DNA from: an uncultured Bradyrhizobium sp.
GTDB taxonomy: Bacteria > Pseudomonadota > Alphaproteobacteria > Rhizobiales > Xanthobacteraceae
Assembly (NCBI RefSeq): GCF_947648125.1
Contig: NZ_CANSMR010000004.1
Span: 124,001 to 188,000, forward strand
Direction of reading: 5' to 3'
DNA length: 64,000 nt
Positions 36,243 through 45,099 of the stretch are shown here, in pieces. The notes under the pieces are model-generated. The model made no database searches and was not told where the DNA came from. It saw only the letters and a list, made by a program, of their open reading frames with translations. Numbering within the stretch: the stretch's first letter is position 1; each line of letters opens with the position of its first letter. The position numbers and the translations under genes are program-made.

Positions 36243-36626
36243 TTAGAACGAAGCGTAGGCGTTTCGGAACGCGATGGCGCCGGCCAGCGAGCGCGGTCGC
36301 GTGCGCACGGCATGCCCGTCGTTGCCGCTCTGGACGATCCACTGGCCATTCTCGTGGCCCACGATCTTGCCGACATGGTGACGCCAGACCACGATCGCGC
36401 CGACCGAAGGGCCGCCCGCATTGCTGCCGTATCGCGCCCAGGAGCGCGCCAGATTGTATTGCGGGCCCGGATCGCTGCCGACCTGCGTGCGCATGAACCA
36501 CCCGCACCACGCAGCGGGGCGACCGGAATGGGCATGATGTCGATGATGGTGATGACGGCCGCGAGCTTCGGCAGCAGATGACGCGAAGGCCAAGAGCACG
36601 GCGACAGCCGCGAGAGTTTTACGCAT
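36243..36626 (-). CDS. Secreted CHAP-like cysteine peptidase/amidase
   Basis: 127-aa exported protein. The signal peptide (TLAAVAVLLAFASSAAEA) is followed by a His-rich stretch (RGRHHHHRHHAH) and a small NlpC/CHAP-like domain of the kind annotated TIGR02594-like. C41 in AWCGWF is the likely nucleophile, and H84 in WRHHVGKIVG is the likely general base; SGNDGHAV follows. It probably cuts peptidoglycan peptides. ATG 36626 has AGAGGA at 7 bp. Confidence 0.75.
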   Translation of the reverse strand: MRKTLAAVAVLLAFASSAAEARGRHHHHRHHAHSGRPAAWCGWFMRTQVGSDPGPQYNLARSWARYGSNAGGPSVGAIVVWRHHVGKIVGHENGQWIVQSGNDGHAVRTRPRSLAGAIAFRNAYASF

Positions 36627-37013
36627 TACAAAGTCCTCTTGTTGTTGGCAGACCATCCTGATTCTGGGAGGGGCGCAGCGATGATCTGCGATTTGGTTGC
36701 GAAGCGACCGCACCGGTCAGGCGACGCAAAACAGAGGCGGGGACATGGCCCGCACGGGCCTTTAAGAAACGGGCTATGGCCAAAATATGGCCGCAAAATC
36801 CCGTCTGGCGGCAAGACATGGCCGACATGTTCGGCGCGTATCGGAAGAGCCTCACGAAGCGCTGATACAGGCAGAATTGCTCCGAAAGCATGTTCCTGGG
36901 TGCCGCTTCACGCAGAAGCGGGTTAACAGGAGCGCCCGGCAGCAGACCGAGCTCCGCTTCGCTCAGAAGCCGCCGCGGTCCCGACAGGAGGGCCAGTTCG
37001 CTGGCGTGCAATC
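36627..37013. other. Gap holding a second TetR 3' tail
   Basis: 387 bp with no intact gene. Bases 36818-36865 encode DMADMFGAYRKSLTKR-stop in frame with a shared 48-bp segment: 41 of 48 bases match the TetR remnant end at 35849-35896. The rest contains an AGGAGG too far (22 bp) from the downstream GTG to serve it well. Confidence 0.55.
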
Positions 37014-37478
37014 GTGAATCTTGAGCAGCGGCTGAACGAACTCAAGATCGAGCTGCCGATGTCGGCGGCGGCCGGCGGCGCCTATGCGCCGGTCGTGGTC
37101 CATGGCGACACGATCTATGTCAGCGGTCAGCTTCCGCGCGACGGCGACAAGGTCCATGTCGTCGGCCAGGTTGGCCGTGATGTCACACTGGAAGACGCCA
37201 AGCGCGGGGCCCGGTTGGCGCTGATCCGCGGATTGGCCGCGATCAAGGCGCATCTCGGGTCGCTCGACAGTGTCACGCAGATCCTGAAGCTCACTGTGTT
37301 CGTGCACAGCGCGGCGGATTTCAGCGGTCAGACGGCGGTCGCTGACGGCGCATCGGAGCTCATCATGGAGCTGTTCGGTCCGGAGCGGGGACTGCACACC
37401 AGGACGAGCGTTGGCGTCGCGCAGCTTCCGCGCAATGCATCGATCGAAGTCGAGTTGATCGCAGCGCTGGCGCGCTAG
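37014..37478 (+). CDS. RidA family protein
   Basis: 154-aa cytoplasmic protein of the RidA/YjgF/UK114 family, YjgH-like branch. Typical features are YVSGQLPRDGD, the central LIRGLAAIKAHLGSLDSV and the C-terminal TRTSVGVAQLPRNASIEVEL with the Arg expected to bind the substrate carboxylate. RidA proteins hydrolyse reactive enamine/imine intermediates; this branch is less well defined. GTG 37014 is the start, as no other start codon in frame lies nearby. Confidence 0.85.
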   Translation: MNLEQRLNELKIELPMSAAAGGAYAPVVVHGDTIYVSGQLPRDGDKVHVVGQVGRDVTLEDAKRGARLALIRGLAAIKAHLGSLDSVTQILKLTVFVHSAADFSGQTAVADGASELIMELFGPERGLHTRTSVGVAQLPRNASIEVELIAALAR

Positions 37479-37487
37479 GCGCCAGCG
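37465..37487 (+). terminator. Hairpin over the ridA-like stop codon
   Basis: CGCTGGCGC (37465-37473) and GCGCCAGCG (37479-37487) form a perfect 9-bp stem with the TAG stop in the loop. Only a weak pyrimidine run (CCTTCCTCTT) follows, so termination is likely but not certain. Confidence 0.55.
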
Positions 37488-38045
37488 ACGCCTTCCTCTT
37501 GCCATGCCAATTTCGCGGAGCCCATGCGTGGCGGCGCCACGCGAAGCAATGCACACTTCTCAATCAGCCTCCGCGAATGGCTGTGTTCGATTGCGCTCGC
37601 CTTGCTTCGAAGAGGTGATGCGAAACGGGCAGGGGCGTTGGCCATCGCTCGTTTCAGATGGTGCCGTCATTGCGCTGAACGTTCAGTAAAATGATCCACT
37701 AAACACCAAGTCGAGCCAGGCGCTGGGTGGTCTCGCTATCGGTGTTGGTGCACTGCAACGATTTTTTCCGCGCAAGATAGTGCAGCGAGCTCTTCCTCAA
37801 GGCTCGCAAGAAACCCGCTTGACGGGTTCCTGAATTTAGTAATACGTTTAGTATTACAAAAACGATAAACATCGCGCATCGAGCTGATGTGTGGGAGGAG
37901 CCGCGCTATCCGGACCCCGACGTCCGGAAGCGTTCAGTCTCGCTCTCCATCATCGCTCATCAACTCGGTTTCGAAAGTCTCGGCGTCGATCCGGCACGGA
38001 TACGCCGGGCGAGTTAGGTGCTTCAACGATAGGGAGGAAATGGAT
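37479..38045. other. Control region of the ABC-Dha operon
   Basis: 567 bp with no gene. It holds the perfect palindrome TGAACGTTCA (37676-37685), a small hairpin AACCCG/CGGGTT (about 37812-37828) and an operator-like palindrome at 37839-37857. A clear Shine-Dalgarno (38031-38037) closes the region. Confidence 0.5.
37839..37857. promoter_or_regulatory. Operator-like palindrome upstream of the ABC-Dha operon
   Basis: GTAATAC and GTATTAC are perfect 7-bp arms around GTTTA; TTTAGTA is also directly repeated. It sits 189 bp before the binding-protein gene in an A/T-rich patch, as expected for a dimeric repressor or activator site. The cognate regulator is unknown. Confidence 0.5.
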
Positions 38046-39404
38046 ATGCGAAGATTGGGATGGTTACGCAGTACGGTGGCGTCCGCGGTCGTTGCGGCCG
38101 CAGCACTTGGGGTTCTCGGCGGCGGGGAAGCCGCAGCACAAGGCAAACAGCTCACGCTGTGCTGGGCGGCATGGGATCCGGCCAACGCGCTGGTTGAATT
38201 GGGCAAGGACTTCACCAAGCAATCCGGCATCGAGATGAAGTACGAGTTCGTCCCCTGGACGAGCTACGCCGATCGCTTCCTCAACGAACTCAACTCGCAC
38301 GGCAAGCTCTGCGACCTGATCATCGGCGACAGCCAATGGATCGGCGGCGCCGCCGAGAACAAGTGGTACGTCAAGCTCAACGACTTCTTCGACAAAGAGA
38401 AGATCTCGATGGACGATTTCGTCCCGGCGACCGTCGTCGGCTATTCGCAGTGGCCGAAGAACACGCCGAACTACTGGGCGCTGCCGGCCATGGCCGATGC
38501 GGTGGGCTGGACCTACCGCAAGGACTGGTTCGCGCGGCCCGAGATTCAATCCGCGTTCAAGGCCAAGTACGGCCGCGATCTGGCGCCGCCGAAGACCTAT
38601 GACGAGCTGAAGCAGATCGCCGAGTTCTTCCAGGGCCGCGAGATCGACGGCAAGAAGGTCTATGGCGCCTACATCTTCACCGAGCGCGGCTCGGAAGGCA
38701 TCACGATGGGCGTGACCAACGTGCTCTACAATTACGGCTTCGCCTACGACAATCCGAAGAAGGCGTACCAGATGCAGGGCATCGTCAATTCCGCCGACGC
38801 GGCCAAGGGTCTCGAGTTCTACAAGGAGCTCTACAAGTGTTGCACGGCGCCGGGCATGACCAACGCCTACATGCAGGAAGGGCTTGATGCCTTCAAGTCC
38901 GGCCAGGTCGCGATGCAGATGAACTGGTTCGCCTTCTTCCCGGGCCTCTACAAGGATCCGAATGTCGGCGGCGACAAGATCGGCTTCTTCGTCAATCCGG
39001 CTGGTCCCAAGGGACATTTCACGCAGCTCGGCGGACAGGGCATCTCGGTGGTGGCAACCTCCGACCACAAGGACGACGCGCTCGCCTACATCAAATGGTT
39101 CGCGCAGCCTGCCGTGCAGCAGAAATGGTGGCAGATCGGCGGCTACTCGGCCCTCAAGGCGGTGGTCGACGCACCCGACTTCCCCAAGAGCGCGGCGTTT
39201 GCGCCGCAATTCCTGGAGTCGATGGGTATCGTGAAGGACTTCTGGGCCGAGCCGTCCTACGCGCAGCTGCTGCTCGACATGCAGAAGCGGGTGCATGACT
39301 ACGTCGTCGCCGACAAAGGCACGTCACAGCAGGCGCTCGATCTCCTGGTCAAGGACTGGACCAAGGTGTTCAAGGAGCAGGGCAAGGAAGTCGCCTCGCA
39401 ATAG
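38046..39404 (+). CDS. Carbohydrate ABC transporter substrate-binding protein
   Basis: 452-aa periplasmic extracellular solute-binding protein of family 1 (MalE/UgpB-like), with signal peptide AVVAAAALGVLGGGEAAAQG. Features: LTLCWAAWDPANALVELGKDF, NYWALPAMADAVGWTYRKDW, PPKTYDELKQIAEFF and GLDAFKSGQVAMQMNW. It captures the sugar, polyol or triose imported by the next genes. The Dha kinase genes downstream point to glycerol, dihydroxyacetone or a related compound, by inference. ATG 38046 has AGGGAGG at 8 bp; ATG 38040 is too close to it. Confidence 0.88.
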   Translation: MRRLGWLRSTVASAVVAAAALGVLGGGEAAAQGKQLTLCWAAWDPANALVELGKDFTKQSGIEMKYEFVPWTSYADRFLNELNSHGKLCDLIIGDSQWIGGAAENKWYVKLNDFFDKEKISMDDFVPATVVGYSQWPKNTPNYWALPAMADAVGWTYRKDWFARPEIQSAFKAKYGRDLAPPKTYDELKQIAEFFQGREIDGKKVYGAYIFTERGSEGITMGVTNVLYNYGFAYDNPKKAYQMQGIVNSADAAKGLEFYKELYKCCTAPGMTNAYMQEGLDAFKSGQVAMQMNWFAFFPGLYKDPNVGGDKIGFFVNPAGPKGHFTQLGGQGISVVATSDHKDDALAYIKWFAQPAVQQKWWQIGGYSALKAVVDAPDFPKSAAFAPQFLESMGIVKDFWAEPSYAQLLLDMQKRVHDYVVADKGTSQQALDLLVKDWTKVFKEQGKEVASQ

Positions 39405-39479
39405 CGCCCGTCCACACTTCACCTGAACTGGATTCCCCGAGGGCTGCCTCGGGGAATCCGAACCAGCCCAGCCCCGCTG

Positions 39480-40454
39480 ATGGACACGATGACGACGATC
39501 CTGCAACCCGATCATGCTACGATCCCCGGCGTGAGCAAGCCTGTTAAATCCCGCGCCGCCCGGCGCGTCCACGGCCTGTCGGACCGGGCCATCGCCTGGC
39601 TGTTCGTCGCGCCGACGATCGCGCTGCTGCTCGCGATCAACATTTTTCCGCTGATCTGGATGATCCGGCTGTCCTTCACCAACCTCAACCTCAGCATGTC
39701 CTATCTGCCGCTGCGGTTCGTCGGCCTCGACAATTTCAGGGACATCCTCACCGACGAGGACGTCTGGTTCCGGCTGCAGACCACGGCGCAGTTCGTGATC
39801 TCGTCGGTGGCGTTGCAGGTGGTCGTCGGCTTCGGCCTGGCGCTCTTGATCAACCGGCAGTTTCGCGGCCACAGCTTCTGGACCACGATCATCCTGCTGC
39901 CGATGATGCTGTCGCCGGCGGTGGTCGGCAATTTCTGGACGCTGCTGCTGCAGCCGCAGATCGGGCCGTTCAACTATCTGATCAGCCTGTTCACCGGCGT
40001 GCCGCCGAGCTCGTTCAGCATGACCGGGCAGGTGTCGCTCGCGCCATGGACCATCGTGCTGGTCGATACCTGGATGTGGGCGCCCTACGTGATGCTGATC
40101 TGCCTCGCCGGGCTGCGCTCGATCCCCGACTACATCTATGAGGCCGCGGAAGTCGATCGCGCCTCGGCATGGCGGCAATTCTGGTCAATCACGTTGCCGA
40201 TGACGGTGCCGTTCCTGATGCTCGCGGTGCTGTTCCGCGCGATCGAGAACTTCAAGATGTTCGACATGGTCAATCTCCTGACCTCGGGCGGGCCGGGCTC
40301 GACCACCGAGTTGGTGTCGATCTCGCTGAAGCGCGCGGCGTTCGAGAAGTGGCGCACCGGTTATTCCTCGGCGCTCGCCATCATCCTGTTCGTGACCGTG
40401 TTCGGCGCCGCCAACATCTACGTCAAGACGCTCAACAAGGTGAAGCAACGATGA
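39480..40454 (+). CDS. Sugar ABC transporter permease (MalF-like)
   Basis: 324-aa inner-membrane permease with six predicted helices and the EAA loop YEAAEVDRASAWRQFWSITLP, which contacts the ATPase. The 30-residue N-terminal cytoplasmic extension ends in RRVHGLSDRAIAW. Partner of the MalG-like permease, whose ATG overlaps its TGA (ATGA at 40451). Confidence 0.9.
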   Translation: MDTMTTILQPDHATIPGVSKPVKSRAARRVHGLSDRAIAWLFVAPTIALLLAINIFPLIWMIRLSFTNLNLSMSYLPLRFVGLDNFRDILTDEDVWFRLQTTAQFVISSVALQVVVGFGLALLINRQFRGHSFWTTIILLPMMLSPAVVGNFWTLLLQPQIGPFNYLISLFTGVPPSSFSMTGQVSLAPWTIVLVDTWMWAPYVMLICLAGLRSIPDYIYEAAEVDRASAWRQFWSITLPMTVPFLMLAVLFRAIENFKMFDMVNLLTSGGPGSTTELVSISLKRAAFEKWRTGYSSALAIILFVTVFGAANIYVKTLNKVKQR

Positions 40455-41413
40455 CCGCTGCCGCCACCAAATCCACCGCGCATTCGATCGTCGAGGCCTC
40501 ACCGCGCACCAAGGCGTTCGCCAGCGGCCTCGTCATCCTGTATGCCCTGATCACGATTCTGCCGCTGCTGTGGATCGTCGCCACCGCGTTCAAGTCGCAG
40601 AGTGATGCCATCGCCTATCCGCCCAAGGTGATCTTCGAGCCGACCCTCGAAGGCTATGTGAACCTGTTCACCGTGCGGACGCGCCAGACGCCGGACTTCA
40701 TCGCCAAGCTGCCGCCGCCCGAAGCCTGGTACGACAAGCTGGTGCGCAAGCGGGACATGGTGATCGCCGGACCGTCCAAGGTCGTGCCGCGCTTCGTCAA
40801 TTCGCTGATCATCGGCTTCGGCTCGACGTTTCTTGCGGTCTTCCTCGGCACACTCGCGGCCTATGCGTTCTCGCGCTTCCGTATTCCGCTGGCGGACGAC
40901 CTGCTGTTCTTCATCCTCTCGACGCGCATGATGCCGCCGGTCGCGGTGGCGATCCCGATCTACCTGATGTACCGGCAGCTCAACCTGACCGACACGCGGC
41001 TCGGCATGATCCTGCTCTACACCGCCGTGAACGTCTCGCTCGCGGTCTGGCTGCTCAAGGGCTTCATCGACGAGATCCCGCGCGAGTACGAGGAGGCGGC
41101 GCTGGTCGACGGCTATACGCGGCTGCAGGCGCTGCGCAAGGTGGTGCTGCCGCAGGCCGTCACCGGAATAGCTGCGACCGCGATCTTCTGCCTGATCTTC
41201 TCCTGGAACGAGTACGCCTTCGCGGTGCTGCTGACCAGCGGCGAGGCGCAGACCATGCCGCCCTTCATCCCCTTCATCATCGGCGAGGGTGGACAGGACT
41301 GGCCGGCCGTTGCCGCCGCGACCACGCTGTTCGTCGTCCCGATCGTCATGTTCACCGTGCTGTTGCGCAAGCATCTGCTGCGCGGCATCACCTTCGGAGC
41401 GGTGCGCAAATGA
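40451..41413 (+). CDS. Sugar ABC transporter permease (MalG-like)
   Basis: 320-aa permease with six helices and the EAA loop YEEAALVDGYTRLQALRKVVLP. A longer periplasmic insert (about residues 60-110, RTRQTPDFIAKLPPPEAWYD) separates helices 1 and 2. Its stop overlaps the ATG of the small membrane protein (ATGA at 41410), so the genes are translationally coupled. Confidence 0.9.
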   Translation: MTAAATKSTAHSIVEASPRTKAFASGLVILYALITILPLLWIVATAFKSQSDAIAYPPKVIFEPTLEGYVNLFTVRTRQTPDFIAKLPPPEAWYDKLVRKRDMVIAGPSKVVPRFVNSLIIGFGSTFLAVFLGTLAAYAFSRFRIPLADDLLFFILSTRMMPPVAVAIPIYLMYRQLNLTDTRLGMILLYTAVNVSLAVWLLKGFIDEIPREYEEAALVDGYTRLQALRKVVLPQAVTGIAATAIFCLIFSWNEYAFAVLLTSGEAQTMPPFIPFIIGEGGQDWPAVAAATTLFVVPIVMFTVLLRKHLLRGITFGAVRK

Positions 41414-41610
41414 GCGGCTCAGTGATTGCCAAAGCTGGCGTAGCGCGCTGGTTTCGTCGCGGGCCGTGGGAAGCCATCGCGATGACCCTGATCGGAGGCG
41501 GCATCATCATGCTGGTGCAGCCCTGGTCGATCGATCTCTACAGCTACTCCTTCGTGACGATCCTGGCCGGCACGGTCGGCTTCGTCATCGTCAGCCATTT
41601 TCCGGAATAG
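41410..41610 (+). CDS. Small two-helix membrane protein of the ABC operon
   Basis: 66-aa protein with two predicted helices: AIAMTLIGGGIIMLVQPWSI and YSFVTILAGTVGFVIVSHF, joined by a short loop; the basic N-terminus (RWFRRGP) suggests a cytoplasmic start. Overlap with the permease and 4-bp spacing to the first ATPase show it belongs to the transporter. It is not the DUF2160 protein of rhizobial glycerol transporters as I recall that family, but it sits in a similar place. Confidence 0.75.
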   Translation: MSGSVIAKAGVARWFRRGPWEAIAMTLIGGGIIMLVQPWSIDLYSYSFVTILAGTVGFVIVSHFPE

Positions 41611-41614
41611 GGCC

Positions 41615-42712
41615 ATGGCACAGATCCGTATCGAAAACCTGCGCAAGTCGTTCGATCAGTTCACCGCGGTGGAAGGCTCGACCTTCACGATCGACGACGG
41701 CACGTTCTTCGCGATGCTCGGGCCCTCCGGCTGCGGCAAGACCACCACCCTGCGCATGATTGCCGGCCTCGAGCTGCCGACCGAAGGCAAGATCCTGCTC
41801 GATGGCGAGGACGTCACGTTCCACCGTGCCGCCGCGCGCGATATCGCCTTCGTGTTCCAGCTGTTTGCGCTCTATCCGCACATGAATGTCGGGGAGAACA
41901 TCGGCTTCCCCCTGAAGTGCCAGGGCATGGGTCGCCGCGAGATCCGCGAGCGGGTGCAGGAGACCGCGCGGATGTTGCGGATCGAGCATCTGCTGTCGAG
42001 CAAGACCTCGAAGCTCTCGGGCGGCGACCGGCAGCGCGTCGCGCTCGGGCGCGCCATGGTGCGGCGTCCAAAGGCGTTCCTGATGGACGAGCCGCTGGGC
42101 GCGCTCGACGCCGAGTTTCGCCATCTGATGTGCGGCGAGCTGCGCGACCTGCACGATCGTATCAAGGCAACGACGGTCTATGTCACGCACGACCAGCTGG
42201 AGGCGATGTCGATGGCCGACCAGATCGCCGTCATGAACAAGGGACGTGTCGAGCAGATCGGGACGCCGCAGGAGGTCTATGACCGGCCCGCGAGCATGTT
42301 CGTTGCCGACTTCATCGGCTCGCCGCCGATGAACTTCCTGCGCTTCGAGGGCGGCCTGCGGTCCGGCGACCGCGCGGTCAGCTTCCACGACACCAGGCTT
42401 GCGGTGCCGGAGATCCGCGAGGACCGCGCCAACGCGCCGCTGGCGCTCGGCGTCCGTCCGGAGCATATCCGCTTCGCCGACGCGGGCGCCGTTCGCGGCG
42501 AGGTGTTCGGTGCGGAATATCTCGGCACCACCCAGATCGTCACCGTCGACACGGCCTATGGACGGGTCGCGGCGCGGCTGCCCTCCAGCGCGTCGGTGCA
42601 GATCGGCGAGACCATCGGTCTCGAATTCAATGCCGAGCGGCTGGCGCTGTTCGACATCGGCAGCGGCCGTGCGATCCGGACCGCGAGCGCGGAGGGCGTG
42701 CGCCATGGCTGA
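41615..42712 (+). CDS. Sugar ABC transporter ATP-binding protein 1
   Basis: 365-aa MalK/UgpC-type ATPase. Walker A GPSGCGKT (36-43), signature LSGGDRQRVALGRA, Walker B FLMDEPLGALDAE and switch YVTHDQLEAMSMAD are intact; the C-terminal OB-like domain (LGVRPEHIRF) is present. It pairs with the second ATPase, whose start overlaps it by 8 bp, probably as a heterodimer. Confidence 0.92.
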   Translation: MAQIRIENLRKSFDQFTAVEGSTFTIDDGTFFAMLGPSGCGKTTTLRMIAGLELPTEGKILLDGEDVTFHRAAARDIAFVFQLFALYPHMNVGENIGFPLKCQGMGRREIRERVQETARMLRIEHLLSSKTSKLSGGDRQRVALGRAMVRRPKAFLMDEPLGALDAEFRHLMCGELRDLHDRIKATTVYVTHDQLEAMSMADQIAVMNKGRVEQIGTPQEVYDRPASMFVADFIGSPPMNFLRFEGGLRSGDRAVSFHDTRLAVPEIREDRANAPLALGVRPEHIRFADAGAVRGEVFGAEYLGTTQIVTVDTAYGRVAARLPSSASVQIGETIGLEFNAERLALFDIGSGRAIRTASAEGVRHG

Positions 42713-43730
42713 CGTCACCCTGCGCAACGTCAACAAGCGCTTCGGCGCGGTGGAAGCCGTCCGCGACTTGTCGCTGACGGTGAGCGACGGCGAGTTCCTG
42801 GTCCTGCTCGGACCGAGCGGCGCCGGCAAGACCACGACGCTGCGGCTGATCACCGGACTGGAGAGCCCCGATGCGGGCTCCGTCATGATCGACGGCCGCG
42901 ATGTGACGCATGATCCACCGGGCTCGCGGGATATCGCCTTCGTGTTCCAGCAATACTCGCTGTACCCGCATCTCACGGTCTACGACAATCTGGCGTTTCC
43001 GCTGCGCTCTCCCGCACGGCGGGTGGCGGAGCCGATCATCCGCAAGCGCGTCGAACAGACCGCGGAGCTGTTGCATATCGCGAGCAAGCTGAACAACCGC
43101 GCCACCCGGCTGTCCGGCGGCGAGATGCAGCGCGTGGCGATCGGCCGGGCGCTGGTCCGCGATCCCTCGATCTATCTGATGGACGAGCCGCTGTCCTCGC
43201 TGGATGCAAAGCTCCGCGCCGAACTCCGGCTCGAACTCAAGCGGATCCAGATCGAACTGGGCGCGACCATCCTTTACGTCACCCACGATCAGGTCGAGGC
43301 GATGACGATGGCCTCGCGCATAGGCGTGATCAGGGACGGCCAGCTGCTGCAGCTCGGCACGCCCCGGGAGATCTACGAAAGCCCGTCCAGCAGCTATGTC
43401 GCCTCGCGGCTGGGGACGCCGCAGATCAACTTCCTGCCGGCTCGCCTGCTCGCCGATGTCGCGATGCCGGCTGGCACCGAGACAGTCGGCATTCGCACCG
43501 AGCATCTTCAGCTCGCCGCGCGCAACGGCGGGCAGATGGTCGGCCGCGTGCATCGGGTGGAGCACCTCGGCGAGCAGAATCATATTCATCTGGACTATAA
43601 GGGCGAGACGCTGGTGACGCTGGCGGATCCGCATCAGCCGCTGCAGGCCGGCCAGGAGGTCGATCTGCATCTGGTGCATCCGCTGTGTTTCGACCGCACG
43701 GGGCAGCGTATTGCCGCGGCGGTTCATTAG
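42705..43730 (+). CDS. Sugar ABC transporter ATP-binding protein 2
   Basis: 341-aa MalK-type ATPase. Walker A GPSGAGKT (36-43), signature LSGGEMQRVAIGRALV, Walker B YLMDEPLSSLDAK and switch YVTHDQVEAMTMAS are intact; the C-terminal regulatory domain is shorter than in ATPase 1. Two distinct ATPases in one operon fit the heteromeric transporters of rhizobial glycerol/polyol systems (GlpS/GlpT type). Confidence 0.92.
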   Translation: MADVTLRNVNKRFGAVEAVRDLSLTVSDGEFLVLLGPSGAGKTTTLRLITGLESPDAGSVMIDGRDVTHDPPGSRDIAFVFQQYSLYPHLTVYDNLAFPLRSPARRVAEPIIRKRVEQTAELLHIASKLNNRATRLSGGEMQRVAIGRALVRDPSIYLMDEPLSSLDAKLRAELRLELKRIQIELGATILYVTHDQVEAMTMASRIGVIRDGQLLQLGTPREIYESPSSSYVASRLGTPQINFLPARLLADVAMPAGTETVGIRTEHLQLAARNGGQMVGRVHRVEHLGEQNHIHLDYKGETLVTLADPHQPLQAGQEVDLHLVHPLCFDRTGQRIAAAVH

Positions 43731-43751
43731 AGGGGCGAGAGGATCGAGGAG

Positions 43752-44375
43752 ATGTCGGTGCCATCAGAGACATTGAAGTCGTTGGTCAAGGCGGCCGCAG
43801 AGCAGGTCATCGCCAGTGCGCCGGAGCTGACCAGCCTCGATCAGGCGATCGGCGACGGCGACCACGGGACCAACATGAAGCGCGGTTGCGAAGCCGTGCT
43901 CGGCAAGCTTGATGCGATCTCGGCGCAGCCGCTCGACGAAGCGCTGAAGATGATCGGCAAGACCCTGGTGATGACGGTCGGCGGCGCCTCGGGGCCGCTC
44001 TATGGCAGCTTCTTCCTTGCCGCGGGCGAGGCGCTGTCGCACGACAAGCATCTGCCCGAGGATCTCGCCGATGTGTTCGGCAGCGCCGTGAACGCGGTGA
44101 GCGCGCGCGGCCGCTCGCAGGTCGGCGAGAAGACGATGCTGGACGTGCTGGTTCCCGTGCTGGAGACGTTGAAGACGGCGGCCGGCCAGCCGGATCTGAT
44201 CGCCCGGGTGCGCACCACCGCGACCGAGGCGGTCGAACGGACGGCGCCGATGCAGGCCACCAAGGGGCGCGCGTCGTTCCTCGGCGCGCGCAGCGTCGGG
44301 CATGTCGATCCCGGCGCACGGTCGAGCTGCGTGCTGGTGCAGGCGGTGTGCGCCGGCCTGGAGGCACGCCCATGA
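43752..44375 (+). CDS. dhaL: Dihydroxyacetone kinase subunit DhaL
   Basis: 207-aa ADP-binding subunit of PEP-dependent dihydroxyacetone kinase. The Mg-ADP-coordinating loop IGDGDHGTNM is intact (D35, D37, H38, with D30 just before it), followed by VMTVGGASGPLYGSFF and the GRSQVGEKTMLDVLVP region. DhaL-ADP is rephosphorylated by DhaM and passes phosphate to the substrate held by DhaK. It begins 21 bp after the second ATPase; its TGA overlaps the dhaM ATG. Confidence 0.92.
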   Translation: MSVPSETLKSLVKAAAEQVIASAPELTSLDQAIGDGDHGTNMKRGCEAVLGKLDAISAQPLDEALKMIGKTLVMTVGGASGPLYGSFFLAAGEALSHDKHLPEDLADVFGSAVNAVSARGRSQVGEKTMLDVLVPVLETLKTAAGQPDLIARVRTTATEAVERTAPMQATKGRASFLGARSVGHVDPGARSSCVLVQAVCAGLEARP

Positions 44376-44764
44376 CCGACACCGTGGGGATCGTGATCGT
44401 CTCGCATTCCAGCGACATCGCGAAGGGAACTGCCGACATGGTGCGGCAGATGGTCGGCAGCGAGGTCAAGGTGGCCTTCTGCGGCGGCAATCCCGACGGC
44501 GGGTTGGGCACCAGCGTGCCGCTGATCATCGACGCCATCAATGACGCCTGGTCGCCGAAGGGTGTCGCGGTGCTGGTCGATCTCGGCGGCGCCGAGACCA
44601 ACAGCGAAATGGCGGTGGAGATGCTGGAGCCGGCGCGGCGCGATCTCGTTGCCGTCTGTAACGCGCCGATCGTCGAGGGCGCCGTGATGGCGGCGACCGA
44701 GGCGGCGGGCGGCAGCTCGCTGGCCCAGGTCAAGGCCGTGGCCGAGGAACTCTCTGCCGACTGA
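44372..44764 (+). CDS. dhaM: DhaM, PTS EIIA-type phosphocarrier of the Dha kinase
   Basis: 130-aa single-domain EIIA of the DhaM/mannose type. H12 in GIVIVSHSSDIAKG is the phosphorylated His, and ALVDLGGAETN-like and NAPIVEGAVMAA segments fit the fold. In E. coli DhaM also carries HPr and EI-like domains; here those are separate downstream genes. ATG 44372 overlaps the dhaL stop (ATGA). Confidence 0.9.
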   Translation: MTDTVGIVIVSHSSDIAKGTADMVRQMVGSEVKVAFCGGNPDGGLGTSVPLIIDAINDAWSPKGVAVLVDLGGAETNSEMAVEMLEPARRDLVAVCNAPIVEGAVMAATEAAGGSSLAQVKAVAEELSAD

Positions 44765-44786
44765 GATGTCGGCGATGCGATGATGG

Positions 44787-45098
44787 ATGATGAGTATGCT
44801 TGATAAAGCGGACGGACAGATCTTCACCGGCAATGTGCGGCTGGTGCATGCGGTGGGCATGCACGCACGCCCGGCGGTCAAGCTGACCAAGCTCGCCAAG
44901 AAGTTCCAGGCTCAGATTTCGGTCCGGGTCGCCGGTGCGCCCGAGTGGATCAATGCCAAGAGCGTGGCCAAGATCATGGCGATGCGCGCCGCGCACGGCA
45001 GCACGATCGAGATCAAGGCCTCCGGCAGCGACGCCGAGGCCGCCGTCGCCGCCCTGGTCGATCTGGTTGCCAGCGATTTTCCGGATGGAGCAGGCTAG
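44787..45098 (+). CDS. HPr family phosphocarrier protein
   Basis: 103-aa HPr with H26 (HAVGMHARPAVKL) as the phosphohistidine and the INAKSVAKIMAMRAAHGSTI segment typical of the fold. It should carry phosphate from the enzyme I encoded next to DhaM. ATG 44787 is followed by two more in-frame ATGs, so the exact start is uncertain. The stop lies 1 bp before the enzyme I ATG. Confidence 0.9.
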   Translation: MMSMLDKADGQIFTGNVRLVHAVGMHARPAVKLTKLAKKFQAQISVRVAGAPEWINAKSVAKIMAMRAAHGSTIEIKASGSDAEAAVAALVDLVASDFPDGAG

Positions 45099-45099
45099 C

